Assembly: GCA_963975935.1 (NCBI GenBank)
Contig: CAXBIQ010000004.1
Location: forward strand, 124,001-188,000
Direction: 5' to 3'
DNA: 64,000 nt
DNA from: Planktosalinus sp963975935
GTDB taxonomy: Bacteria > Bacteroidota > Bacteroidia > Flavobacteriales > Flavobacteriaceae
The notes beneath the pieces were generated by a model. The model was given only the letters and a program-made list of their open reading frames with translations. It had not been told where the DNA came from and searched no databases. The translations under genes were made by a program, and so were the position numbers. Shown here piece after piece: positions 45,566 through 54,618 of the stretch (the stretch's first letter is position 1; each line of letters begins with the position of its first letter).

Positions 45566-47743
45566 TTAGTTTTTAATAATCTTTTTAGAAATCAGTTCAC
45601 CGGTTTGCCCATTTTCAAAGACAACAAAATAAAATCCTGAAGCCAGTTTAGATACATCAAACTCAGTTATACCATTAAAAGTTTGTTCATCAAAACTTAA
45701 TACAGTTCTTCCCTTACTGTCCAGAAAAGTTACAGCATACATTACCTCAACGTTCATTTGAATGTTTAAAACATCCTTTGCAGGAATTGGAAATAATTTG
45801 AAAGGTTCCAGCAACGGAACATCTGCTACATTTAATACTTCTCCGCTAATATAAGCAGAGGCAAAAGCAAAAGCATCTTCACCCACTTGCTGTCCTATAA
45901 CTCTACCCGGGATATCATCTATGGGTGGATGTATCCCTCCCCAAATCCTTGAAAGACTGCATTGATCTGAAGCATCCTGATAAGTGGCCCATTGTAATTG
46001 CATTGACACACTGGGGCCGGCTTCAAAAACCAGATAATTATTGGCTTCAAAGTCAAATACCCCCATCCCCCCCGGAAAGAAAGGATCACCGGTCATACTG
46101 CTCAGTACAACTGCAGCTGCTCTAGAATAGGTTGAATGGCCGGAAATATAACCCGCAAATGGAGGCGTTACAAACGAAATGCGTTGATAAGGAAACCAAT
46201 TTTCAGCAAGCATCCAGTCAACACCTGCAATCTGAGTAGTGGGGTCTTCAATTACATTAGGACTCAACCACGCCTTGATTTTTATCTTTCCAATATGTTC
46301 TCCCTCATCGCCTTCAAGAGGATCGCCTGCTTCTACTGTTTCAATATAATCTTCAATTAATGGCACTCCATGTGGATTATAGTTTGGCAAGCTCATATCT
46401 GTACTTTGTCCCTGATCTGCCATATAACGCAAGGCACTTATGGGTCTTATATAATCATAATAGCCTTTTATTCCCCAGGCCGTAATGGCCACATCATGCA
46501 TTGCTCCACCTAAAACAAAATAGGTTTTTACATCCCATTCCAGATCGCTTAAAATATCACCTTCACCACCAAATCGTTTTTCTAGCAAAGGGTTATCATT
46601 TACATAATTGAGAATCGTAAACCAATGACCCGGCGGGGTTTCTGAATCAGGTCCATCTGCCCAAAATTCAGCTAAAACTCTTGTATAATCGCCTCTTGGT
46701 ATAACTTGGGGCTCATAGGGTGCTCCTGTTGCCGGATTAAGCGCGTGACCTTCACTTGCATCGCCCCCTTCCAGTAAGTCATAAAATAATTTATATTCTT
46801 CAAAAGTTGTGGGAAGCCATTGTATATTTCCTATAGTAGCCGGTGATGTATCAATCATGACACCATCTGTAGGGTCTAGGTGAGATGACCAGGTAGATAC
46901 CAAACTAAAATTCCACTTGTAGGGGTCGTCAATTCCCAATCCCTCCTGAATATAATGAGGCGCTCCGGGATCGTGGTACACAAAATAGTCATAATCTGAT
47001 ACTCCATATATCGTTAAATCCTCTTCTTTAAGTGCAAATGGAACCACTTGCCCCCATTCCGGACTTAAAAAGTCGGGTGTGCTTAAGGGAATTATGTTTC
47101 CACTTTGGTCAATGTATACATCTAAAGTTAAGGGTTGCCAACGGTTTGGAAACTCAATATCGGGATTACCTGGAAATTCAATAACCAAAGGCTCATTAAC
47201 AGGTTCATAAAATTGGTTTTGGTAACCATCCAATTCATTTGAACCATCCTGAAATCCAAATGCAATAAGTTCCTGAGCAATGAAGTTCCCTAAATCAGCA
47301 GCATTTCCTGAACTATAATTCACATTTGTATAATTGATGTCATACCCCAAACTTCCCATCAAAGCATTCACTGAAGGCAAAATTTCATCATCAAAACCTG
47401 GCGAATCTGCAAATCGATGTAAAATGAGACGGTATACGGCATAGCTTATCGCTTTTTCACGAGCTTCTTCAACGGGTTCGTTAGGAGAAAATCCATCAAA
47501 AGGACATATATATTCACCTACAGTCTTTCCCAGTAAAAAAGTATCTGAAATATCATCCATGGTAGACCACGCCTCATACATCGCAACCGAAGTGTGAAAT
47601 AAATTCCTTGCATGCACGGTAGGTCTTGCAAAATCATTACGAATTGCATTCAAAACCTCCTCATTCCATTCCCTTGCAACTGATTGACTTTCCGCAGAAA
47701 AAGGGGGAAAAAGAATAAGAAGAGAAAGTAAAAGTTTTTTCAT
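45566..47743 (-). CDS. Vanadium haloperoxidase/PAP2-superfamily protein with T9SS sorting domain
   Basis: This exported protein of 725 residues has a signal peptide (LLLSLLILFPPFSAESQ). Its PAP2 signature is complete: KGYYDYIRP (Lys426), ISGHS (His536) and SRIWGGIHPPID (Arg599, His605, Asp609), which bind vanadate in haloperoxidases or phosphate in phosphatases. The C-terminal 75 residues form a type A T9SS domain (FKLFPIPAKDVLNIQ ... GFYFVVFENGQ). It is probably a cell-surface or released enzyme. Haloperoxidase versus phosphatase activity cannot be told from sequence. It is monocistronic. Confidence 0.88.
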   Translation of the reverse strand: MKKLLLSLLILFPPFSAESQSVAREWNEEVLNAIRNDFARPTVHARNLFHTSVAMYEAWSTMDDISDTFLLGKTVGEYICPFDGFSPNEPVEEAREKAISYAVYRLILHRFADSPGFDDEILPSVNALMGSLGYDINYTNVNYSSGNAADLGNFIAQELIAFGFQDGSNELDGYQNQFYEPVNEPLVIEFPGNPDIEFPNRWQPLTLDVYIDQSGNIIPLSTPDFLSPEWGQVVPFALKEEDLTIYGVSDYDYFVYHDPGAPHYIQEGLGIDDPYKWNFSLVSTWSSHLDPTDGVMIDTSPATIGNIQWLPTTFEEYKLFYDLLEGGDASEGHALNPATGAPYEPQVIPRGDYTRVLAEFWADGPDSETPPGHWFTILNYVNDNPLLEKRFGGEGDILSDLEWDVKTYFVLGGAMHDVAITAWGIKGYYDYIRPISALRYMADQGQSTDMSLPNYNPHGVPLIEDYIETVEAGDPLEGDEGEHIGKIKIKAWLSPNVIEDPTTQIAGVDWMLAENWFPYQRISFVTPPFAGYISGHSTYSRAAAVVLSSMTGDPFFPGGMGVFDFEANNYLVFEAGPSVSMQLQWATYQDASDQCSLSRIWGGIHPPIDDIPGRVIGQQVGEDAFAFASAYISGEVLNVADVPLLEPFKLFPIPAKDVLNIQMNVEVMYAVTFLDSKGRTVLSFDEQTFNGITEFDVSKLASGFYFVVFENGQTGELISKKIIKN

Positions 47744-47913
47744 AAAAGCTAAATTTAGAATAGTAAATGTATGAAAAAAATAAGACTTTAACTTTTAATT
47801 AAGAATATAATTTCTTGAGAATCAAAAGAATGTTTAGTATTTTTATTTTTTATTTAAACAAATGTGTTGCTTTACATAAACCTGATATTTGATTCAAAGC
47901 AAAGCCGTTTTTA

Positions 47914-48063
47914 ATGCCACATAAAAAACCCCAACTTCCCGTAAAAATTTGTGCTACTTGTAACCTGTCTTTTTCCTGGCGAAAGAAATGGGAGAAAAAC
48001 TGGGAAGAAGTCAAGTATTGCAGTGAAAAATGCAGAAGAAATAAATTAATAACAATTCCATGA
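47914..48063 (+). CDS. DUF2256 family zinc-finger mini-protein
   Basis: This 49-residue protein begins MPHKKPQLPVKICATCNLSF, then WRKKWEKNWEEVKYCSEKCR. It has a C-x2-C ... C-x3-C zinc-finger pattern with the conserved WRKKW core of DUF2256. It is too short for many gene callers. The function is unknown; members are often found near photolyase or cryptochrome genes, as here, where such a gene starts 228 bp downstream. Confidence 0.85.
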   Translation: MPHKKPQLPVKICATCNLSFSWRKKWEKNWEEVKYCSEKCRRNKLITIP

Positions 48064-48291
48064 ATCATGTGGCTTGGTTTAGAAATGTTCAAAAACGTTA
48101 AACAACAGTTCGCTCACAAAAGCCTGCTCATCGATGATGATGTACATACTAATTGGGGTAATTGAATATACAACATTGGTGAGGCAATGACCCCGGAAGG
48201 CAGAAAATCCAATATAAAAAAATAAGCAAAAAAAGTATAATTCCCCCGGGAAGTATCAACACACGTCATTGCACAACTCATAATTTTAAAC

Positions 48292-49827
48292 ATGAAAAAA
48301 CTCAGACTTATTCTTGGCGACCAACTTAACCACAATCACTCCTGGTATAGAGATGTCAATGAAAATACACTTTATTTCATGGCTGAAATGAAGCAGGAAA
48401 CAGATTATGTGACCCATCATATTCAGAAAATCGTTGCTTTTTTTGAAAGCATGCAAAACTTTGCAAAATATCTGGAGGACAAAGGACACAGGGTCATTTA
48501 TTATAAAATAAACGATCCTGAAAACACCCAGGACCTCAGTCATAATCTCAAAAAGATTTGTAAAGACAATGACATAACAGCGTTTGAATACCAGTTGCCG
48601 GACGAGTACCGGCTTGACAAGCAAATTAAAGATTTTAGTGATAAAAGCTCTTTGGATACTAAATCTTTTGAAACAGAGCATTTCTTTACAAAACGAGATG
48701 ATTTAACAAATTTCTTTAAAGGAAAAAAACAAATCATCATGGAATATTTCTATCGCGATATGCGGAAGAAACAAAACATCCTGATGCAAACCAACAAAGA
48801 CCCGGAGGGTGGGAAATGGAACTTTGACCAAAGCAACCGGAAAAAATGGAAGGGAGAACCAGACATCCCCAAAGCACTTTCTTTTAAAAAGGATGTCACC
48901 AAAACACTTGAAGAGATAAAAAAGGCAAAAATAAAAACCATCGGTAATATCGATGAAAAAGAGTTTAAATGGCCCACTTCCCGTAAAGAATGCCTCGATT
49001 TATTGGACTATTTCTGCAAAAATTTACTTCTTTATTTTGGAGACTTTCAGGATGCACTGCATAGTGATCAACATTACCTGTTTCATTCCCGTTTGTCATT
49101 TGCCATGAACAGTAAAATGCTACATCCCAAAGAAGTTATTGAAAAAGTCATTTCGCACTGGCGGGATCACAAAGACTCCATTGACATTTCCCAGGTAGAG
49201 GGATTTGTAAGGCAAATTTTGGGTTGGCGCGAATTTATGCGTGGTATTTACTGGAAGGAGATGCCCGGTTATGCCGAAAAAAACAAACTTGAAAACACAA
49301 ACGACCTCCCCGGCTTTTTCTGGAATGCAGAAACCAAAATGAATTGTATGCACCACGCCATTAAACAAAGTCTGGATAAGGCCTATGCACATCACATACA
49401 ACGGTTGATGATTACCGGTAATTACGCCCTGCTTACACAAACACACCCTGATGAAGTTGACAAATGGTACCTGGGCATTTATATCGATGCCATTGAATGG
49501 GTTGAAATCACAAACACCCGCGGGATGAGTCAATTTGCAGATGGAGGCATTGTCGCCACAAAACCTTATGTATCCAGTGGCAATTATATAAACAAAATGA
49601 GCAACTATTGTAAAAGTTGCCATTACAATGTCAAGAATTCAACTCAAAAGGATGCGTGTCCCTTCAATGCTCTGTATTGGAGTTTTTTGGATGATAAAAG
49701 AAAGTATTTTAAAAATAACAACCGTATGAAGATGATGCTAAATTTACTGGAAAAAAAATCTGCAAAAGAGTTAAATTTATTAAAAGAAAGGGCTCAAAAG
49801 ATCATCGAAAACCCCCATTTATTTTAA
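48292..49827 (+). CDS. Cryptochrome/photolyase family protein (FeS-BCP type)
   Basis: This 511-residue protein starts KLRLILGDQLNHNHSW, as in the iron-sulfur bacterial cryptochrome/photolyase (PhrB, (6-4) photolyase) group. FAD-site segments are EGFVRQILGWREFMRGIYW and HHIQRLMITGNYALL, then DAIEWVEITNTRGMSQFADG. Cluster cysteines lie in MNCMHHA and in YCKSCHYN ... DACPFN. It probably repairs (6-4) photoproducts with blue light or acts as a photoreceptor. The DUF2256 gene precedes it, and the 228-bp gap holds only short open frames. Confidence 0.92.
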   Translation: MKKLRLILGDQLNHNHSWYRDVNENTLYFMAEMKQETDYVTHHIQKIVAFFESMQNFAKYLEDKGHRVIYYKINDPENTQDLSHNLKKICKDNDITAFEYQLPDEYRLDKQIKDFSDKSSLDTKSFETEHFFTKRDDLTNFFKGKKQIIMEYFYRDMRKKQNILMQTNKDPEGGKWNFDQSNRKKWKGEPDIPKALSFKKDVTKTLEEIKKAKIKTIGNIDEKEFKWPTSRKECLDLLDYFCKNLLLYFGDFQDALHSDQHYLFHSRLSFAMNSKMLHPKEVIEKVISHWRDHKDSIDISQVEGFVRQILGWREFMRGIYWKEMPGYAEKNKLENTNDLPGFFWNAETKMNCMHHAIKQSLDKAYAHHIQRLMITGNYALLTQTHPDEVDKWYLGIYIDAIEWVEITNTRGMSQFADGGIVATKPYVSSGNYINKMSNYCKSCHYNVKNSTQKDACPFNALYWSFLDDKRKYFKNNNRMKMMLNLLEKKSAKELNLLKERAQKIIENPHLF

Positions 49828-49944
49828 CTTTTTTAAAACAATCTTTGACACAAATCAATTAATCCCGTTAAGAATCAGTTAAATGAAAACCCGTTTTAAA
49901 AAAAATATCTATCTTTAAACGACTAACAAATAAATAATTAAATT

Positions 49945-50103
49945 ATGAGAGACTTAATTTGGCTTATTGTAGTGATCCTGATTATAGGATGGCTGGTCGG
50001 GTATTTTGGATTTGCAGAATCTGTAGGTAGTTTAATCCACATTCTTTTAGTTTTAGCTGTAATTGGTATTTTATATCGTTTGGCTACAGGCAGAAAACCT
50101 TAA
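49945..50103 (+). CDS. Lmo0937-family small membrane protein
   Basis: This 52-residue protein is almost entirely hydrophobic with two helices, MRDLIWLIVVILIIGWLVGY and residues about 29-46, and ends in ATGRKP. The pattern LLWxIxVILIILWLLG ... HLLLVIAVIxLIxRLxxGR is that of the lmo0937 family (DUF5670), whose role is unknown though often stress-linked. It was too short for the supplied gene calls. The small acidic lipoprotein gene follows 48 bp later. Confidence 0.85.
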   Translation: MRDLIWLIVVILIIGWLVGYFGFAESVGSLIHILLVLAVIGILYRLATGRKP

Positions 50104-50151
50104 AAATTACTAATCACAGAAAGCATTACTAACCACTTAAATTTTTAAATT

Positions 50152-50298
50152 ATGAAACGTAAAATTTTCAGCTTATTATTTGTTGCACTATTTGCATTTG
50201 CATACACGGGCTGCCGTGAAAAAACACCTGAAGAAAAAGTAGAAGACGGTATTGAAGAAGTAGGTGAAGGCATTGAAGATGCAGTTGATGATAATTAA
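50152..50298 (+). CDS. Small acidic lipoprotein
   Basis: This 48-residue predicted lipoprotein has the signal FSLLFVALFAFAYTGC (lipobox cysteine at residue 21) and a short acidic mature part (REKTPEEKVEDGIEEVGEGI and a few residues more). No enzymatic domain is possible. Similar mini-lipoproteins occur in flavobacteria next to lmo0937-type genes. A strong terminator follows 20 bp later, supporting a two-gene transcript with the upstream membrane protein. Confidence 0.75.
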   Translation: MKRKIFSLLFVALFAFAYTGCREKTPEEKVEDGIEEVGEGIEDAVDDN

Positions 50299-50318
50299 TT
50301 CTGACAAAATTTAGCATT

Positions 50319-50348
50319 AAAACCCTCTACATACCAGAGGGTTTTTTT
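50319..50348 (+). terminator. Rho-independent terminator
   Basis: AAAACCCTCT pairs with AGAGGGTTTT around a seven-base loop and is followed by a T run, just after the small lipoprotein gene. Confidence 0.88.
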
Positions 50349-50416
50349 ATTACTTTTTTTACCAGTATAAAAAATAAGGATTTGAACTTTTGTATATTTA
50401 CAAAAACTAGAGTCCT

Positions 50417-51097
50417 ATGCAAAAGACAGTATTTCTTTTCCTCGTTTTAACCTTTGTTTTTTCTTGCAATAACGTAAAAAAAGATGAACCTGATTCAGAA
50501 AACCAACCCTTAACGCTCAATGAAATGATTGCTTTTGCCCACGGCATCGAGCACTGGGATGAGGTCGAGGAACTTCACTTTACTTTCAATGTTAATCGCG
50601 GTGATACCCATTCAGAACGATCCTGGATCTGGAAACCCAAAACTGATGATGTTACCCTCTTTAGAAATGGTGACACCCTGCACTACAACCGTAAAAACCT
50701 GGACAGCATTTCACTTCAGGCAGACCCGGGCTTTATCAATGACAAGTACTGGCTCCTTGCCCCTTTCAATCTTGTTTGGGATGAAGGAACCACCTTTTCA
50801 CAAAAAGACTCTGTAAGGGCACCCATAAGCAATAAAACAATGCAGCAACTCACCGTTACTTATGGTGATGAAGGCGGCTACACCCCCGGTGACGCCTATG
50901 ATTTCTTCTTTGAAAATGACTTTATGATCAAAGAATGGATTTTTAGAAAAAGTAACGATACCCTTCCTTCTATGATAACTACCTGGGAGGATTACAAAGA
51001 CTTTGACGGCATCAAAATCGCCACGATGCATCAAAACCCCGAAGGCACTTTTAAACTCTATTTCACAAACATTGAAGTAATTACCTCAAATGAATAA
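50417..51097 (+). CDS. Hypothetical lipoprotein (DUF6503-like) at the head of the kynurenine operon
   Basis: This 226-residue predicted lipoprotein has a lipobox ending FSC (residue 17). The mature part contains FAHGIEHWDEVEELHFTFNV and YDFFFENDFMIKEWIFRK. It resembles the DUF6503 group of Bacteroidota lipoproteins, which have an outer-membrane lipoprotein-sorting-like beta fold; the match is from memory of the pattern. It overlaps kynU by 8 bp, so the two are translationally coupled. Why a lipoprotein should be tied to tryptophan catabolism is not clear. Confidence 0.7.
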   Translation: MQKTVFLFLVLTFVFSCNNVKKDEPDSENQPLTLNEMIAFAHGIEHWDEVEELHFTFNVNRGDTHSERSWIWKPKTDDVTLFRNGDTLHYNRKNLDSISLQADPGFINDKYWLLAPFNLVWDEGTTFSQKDSVRAPISNKTMQQLTVTYGDEGGYTPGDAYDFFFENDFMIKEWIFRKSNDTLPSMITTWEDYKDFDGIKIATMHQNPEGTFKLYFTNIEVITSNE

Positions 51098-52358
51098 TTT
51101 TCAAGCAACGCTGGCTTTCGCTAAGGAGCAAGACCGTTTAGATCCGCTTAAACGCTTTCGCGAAAAGTTCCACATTCCAAAAGACAAACAAGGAAATGAT
51201 ATCGTTTATCTATGCGGAAACTCCTTAGGCTTACAACCCAAGAACACCCAAAAATACATTCAGGAAGAGCTCAACGACTGGGCAAAACTGGGTGTGGAAG
51301 GACACACCGAAGCCAAACACCCGTGGATGCCCTATCACGAATTTCTCACCAACGCGATAGCAAAAATCGTGGGAGCCAAACCGCAGGAAGTGGTGATGAT
51401 GAATACCCTTACCACAAACCTGCACTTACTGATGGTTTCCTTTTATCAACCCACCAAAACCAAATACAAAATAGTCATAGAAAGTGATGCCTTCCCCTCA
51501 GATAAATATGCGGTGGAGTCACAACTCGATTTTCACGGTTTTGATAAAAAAGAAGGGCTTATACTATGGAAACCCCGAAAAGGAGAAGACCTCTGCCGTT
51601 TTGAAGATCTTGAAAGCATCATGGAAAATCAAGGTGATGAAATTGCCATGATCCTTATCGGCACCACAAACTATTACACCGGGCAGTCCTTCCCTATAAA
51701 AAAAATAACTGAATTGGGTCACAAACACCAGTGCATTGTAGGGTTTGACCTGGCACACGGAGCAGGAAACATTCAACCGGAACTGCATAAAAACGGCCCT
51801 GACTTTGCAGTTTGGTGCAGCTACAAATACCTCAACAGCGGCCCCGGCAGTTTGGGGGGGCTTTTTGTACACGACCGGCATGCAAACAATCCAAAATTAA
51901 AACGTTTCACCGGCTGGTGGGGTCACAACAAAAAGACGCGTTTCAATATGCGTCAGGAATTTGATGTCCTTCCCGGAGCAGAAGGATGGCAGTTGAGTAA
52001 CCCGCCCATTTTATCAATGGCAGCTATTCGTGCTTCTTTAGATATTTTTGAGGAAGCCGGTTTTGAAAATATCCTGGCAAAACAAAAACAACTCACAGGC
52101 TATCTTGAGTTTTTACTGCACTATTTAAAAAATGACCGTGTCAGCATTATCACACCTTCTAACCCTGAAGAAAGAGGCTGCCAGTTATCCCTGGCTGTTA
52201 AAGATGCAGACAGGAGCCTGCACGACAAACTCACAAAAGCAGGGGTTATCAGTGACTGGCGGGAACCTGATGTGATTCGGGTGGCACCTGCACCGCTCTA
52301 CAATTCGTTTGAAGATGCGTTTTTGATGGTGGAGCGATTGAAAAAGTGCTTGGAATAA
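51090..52358 (+). CDS. kynU: Kynureninase
   Basis: This PLP enzyme cleaves kynurenine or 3-hydroxykynurenine to (3-hydroxy)anthranilate and alanine. The 422-residue protein has VYLCGNSLGLQPKNT near the N-terminus, the PLP-lysine motif WCSYKYLNSGPGSLGG, GFDLAHGAGNIQ, RFTGWWGHN and ISDWREPDVIRVAPAPLYN at the end, all typical of KynU. It is preceded by a coupled lipoprotein gene and followed by kmo 33 bp later. Confidence 0.96.
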   Translation: MNNFQATLAFAKEQDRLDPLKRFREKFHIPKDKQGNDIVYLCGNSLGLQPKNTQKYIQEELNDWAKLGVEGHTEAKHPWMPYHEFLTNAIAKIVGAKPQEVVMMNTLTTNLHLLMVSFYQPTKTKYKIVIESDAFPSDKYAVESQLDFHGFDKKEGLILWKPRKGEDLCRFEDLESIMENQGDEIAMILIGTTNYYTGQSFPIKKITELGHKHQCIVGFDLAHGAGNIQPELHKNGPDFAVWCSYKYLNSGPGSLGGLFVHDRHANNPKLKRFTGWWGHNKKTRFNMRQEFDVLPGAEGWQLSNPPILSMAAIRASLDIFEEAGFENILAKQKQLTGYLEFLLHYLKNDRVSIITPSNPEERGCQLSLAVKDADRSLHDKLTKAGVISDWREPDVIRVAPAPLYNSFEDAFLMVERLKKCLE

Positions 52359-52391
52359 TATTAATTAAAAGAGATTCCGCTTTGGCGGAAA

Positions 52392-53795
52392 ATGGATATG
52401 AAAGAAGAAACCATACTCATCATCGGAGCCGGTCTTTGTGGCTCACTACTCGCCTTACGAATGGCTCAAAGAGGCTATGATGTACAACTCATTGAGAAAC
52501 GCCCCGATTTAAGAACCGTTGACCTGGGTGCCGGGCGTTCCATCAACCTTGCATTTTCAGACCGCGGGATGAAAGGAATGAAACTCGTGGGCCTTGAAGA
52601 ACAAGTGAAAGAACTGTGCATCCCCATGTATGGACGCATGATTCACGATATGGAGGGAAACACCTTTTTAAGCCGTTATAGCGGAAGGGAGCATGAATAC
52701 ATCAACTCTGTCTCAAGAACCGGGCTTAATGCACTACTGCTCGATGAAGCAGAAAAAATGGAAAACATTACGATGATTTTCAATCACAGTTGTCTTGAGG
52801 TTAACCTGGAAGAAGGCATTGCAACCTTTTATGATGAGAAAAATGACCGCGAAATCTTACTTAAGGGTGATGTCGTTATTGGTGCCGATGGTGCCGGGTC
52901 TGTGTTGAGAAAGAGCATGTTTTTACACAAGAAGTTTTTATTCAGCTTTTCTCAAAACTTCCTCACACACGGTTATAAGGAGCTCACCTTCCCTCCTGCC
53001 AAAGATGGCGGTTATTTAACTGAAAAAGGAGCCCTTCATATCTGGCCAAGAGGAGAAAACATGGTTATTGCCCTGCCTAATCTTGACGGAAGTTTTACGG
53101 TCACTTTGTTTTTATCTTATAGTGAAGGAGAATATAATTTTGATAACCTCACCACCCCTGAACGGGTGATTGAATATTTTGAAAAATACTATCCTGACGC
53201 TCTAGAACTCATGCCTGACCTCGCTGCTGAATATTTTGAAAACCCGGTGGGGGCGCTTGGTACAGTCAAATGCAGCCCCTGGAGCAGTTATGGAAAAACC
53301 CTATTGATGGGTGATGCAGCACACGCTATCGTTCCCTTTTACGGTCAGGGTATGAATGCTTCTTTTGAAGATGTTGTGGTGTTTGACGAAATACTAAACC
53401 TGCACGAGGGTGATTGGCAAAAAGTCTTCTCAGCGTATGAGAAAGAACGCAAAAAAGATACTGATGCCATAGCAGACCTGGCATTAGATAATTTCCACGA
53501 AATGAAAGCCCATACTGCCAGTGCCTTGTTTCAGGAGAAAAGAAAACTGGAAACCGCCTTTGAAAAAGAGTTCCCTATGGAATATTCTTCAAAATATTCC
53601 CTGGTAACATTCAATGAAAACATTTCCTATTCTGAAGCTATGAAAAAAGGTCGTGCACAAGACAAGGCAATATTAAACCTGCTTGCTGATGGGAAAATCA
53701 ATACCAATCAATCTTTAAGAGACCAACTGGAACTCGTAAAGCGAGAAACCGAAGAGGTTTTACACGATGACGCCGTTGCAAAAAATTTAATGTAA
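52392..53795 (+). CDS. kmo: Kynurenine 3-monooxygenase
   Basis: This FAD-dependent aromatic hydroxylase converts kynurenine to 3-hydroxykynurenine. The 467-residue protein has the FAD GxGxxG motif IIGAGLCGSLLALRMAQRG, then GRSINLAFSDRG, the GADGAGSVLRK motif and GDAAHAIVPFYGQGMNASFE. The C-terminal hydrophobic helix of mitochondrial KMO is absent, as in other bacteria. An ATG at 52392 and another at 52398 are both possible. With kynU and the following gene it forms part of a degradative kynurenine pathway. Confidence 0.95.
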   Translation: MDMKEETILIIGAGLCGSLLALRMAQRGYDVQLIEKRPDLRTVDLGAGRSINLAFSDRGMKGMKLVGLEEQVKELCIPMYGRMIHDMEGNTFLSRYSGREHEYINSVSRTGLNALLLDEAEKMENITMIFNHSCLEVNLEEGIATFYDEKNDREILLKGDVVIGADGAGSVLRKSMFLHKKFLFSFSQNFLTHGYKELTFPPAKDGGYLTEKGALHIWPRGENMVIALPNLDGSFTVTLFLSYSEGEYNFDNLTTPERVIEYFEKYYPDALELMPDLAAEYFENPVGALGTVKCSPWSSYGKTLLMGDAAHAIVPFYGQGMNASFEDVVVFDEILNLHEGDWQKVFSAYEKERKKDTDAIADLALDNFHEMKAHTASALFQEKRKLETAFEKEFPMEYSSKYSLVTFNENISYSEAMKKGRAQDKAILNLLADGKINTNQSLRDQLELVKRETEEVLHDDAVAKNLM

Positions 53796-53805
53796 TGAAA
53801 CCAGC

Positions 53806-53838
53806 AACCCTCTCAGAGTGTTAAACCCTGAGAGGGTT
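53806..53838. repeat. REP-like palindrome between kmo and the hydratase gene
   Basis: AACCCTCTCAG (53806-53816) and CTGAGAGGGTT (53828-53838) are perfect inverted repeats around an 11-base loop. No T run follows, so termination would be poor. The unit AACCCTGAGAGGGTT inside it is itself nearly palindromic, giving two overlapping hairpins, as in REP-type elements of Bacteroidota. Confidence 0.6.
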
Positions 53839-53851
53839 AAACAAAACAATT

Positions 53852-54613
53852 ATGAACAAACACGAAATAGCAAAAACCTTAGACCAGGCAGCTTCAAACG
53901 CCCAACCGGTATCACAAATGGCCGCAAAAAACAATATATCGCTTGATGATGCTTATCAAATCCAACGTGAATCCATTGCCCTGAGGGTACAACGAGGCGA
54001 AATCATCACCGGATTCAAACTGGGCTTTACCAGCAAAGCAAAAATGGAACAAATGGGTGTGCACGACCTCATCTGGGGCATTTTGACAGACACTATGATT
54101 ATTGAGCATAATGAAACCATCAACATTGACCGCTGGATTCACCCCCGTGCAGAGCCTGAAATCGCCTTCCGTGTAAGCAAAGATATTACCCAAGCCCTCA
54201 CCTTAGAACAACTCCCGGAATATATCGATGCCATGGCTCCTGCTTTGGAAATAATAGATTCTCGGTATGAGAATTTTAAGTTTTCCCTTGAAGATGTAGT
54301 AGCTGATAATTGCTCGTCGACCGGTTATGTGATTAGTGACTGGCTAGACCTTGAGACTGCCATTGCAAACCTTGAAATGGAACTCGTCATTAATGATGAA
54401 GTTATTGAAAAAGCCACCTCAGCTTCCATATTGGACAATCCATTACAATCTGTAGTAGAATTGAGCCGTCTTGCCAGTGAGGCAGGCGTTAAGATTCAAA
54501 AAGGCCATGTAATTCTGGCAGGTGCTGCAACGGCCGCAAAATTCATTACAAAAGATCAAACGATTACCGCAAGGGTTGAGAATATGGGCAAAGTCACGTT
54601 TAAAACTAAATAA
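53852..54613 (+). CDS. 2-oxopent-4-enoate hydratase/4-oxalocrotonate decarboxylase family protein
   Basis: This 253-residue enzyme of the fumarylacetoacetase-related hydratase/decarboxylase family has GFKLGFTSKAKMEQMGV, HPRAEPEIAFRVSKDI, APALEIIDSRYENFKF and DNCSSTGYV. These acidic motifs hold the divalent metal. Position after kynU and kmo suggests the decarboxylase or hydratase step of the 2-aminomuconate branch downstream of 3-hydroxyanthranilate. The 4-oxalocrotonate decarboxylase reading is preferred from the context; hydratase is the alternative. The middle enzymes of that branch are not in this window. Confidence 0.85.
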   Translation: MNKHEIAKTLDQAASNAQPVSQMAAKNNISLDDAYQIQRESIALRVQRGEIITGFKLGFTSKAKMEQMGVHDLIWGILTDTMIIEHNETINIDRWIHPRAEPEIAFRVSKDITQALTLEQLPEYIDAMAPALEIIDSRYENFKFSLEDVVADNCSSTGYVISDWLDLETAIANLEMELVINDEVIEKATSASILDNPLQSVVELSRLASEAGVKIQKGHVILAGAATAAKFITKDQTITARVENMGKVTFKTK

Positions 54614-54618
54614 ACCCT

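Noticed and set aside
48067..48165. 32-residue open frame between DUF2256 and the photolyase gene
   Set aside because: It is short, with no recognisable homology or clear translation signal; I could not tell a relic from chance.
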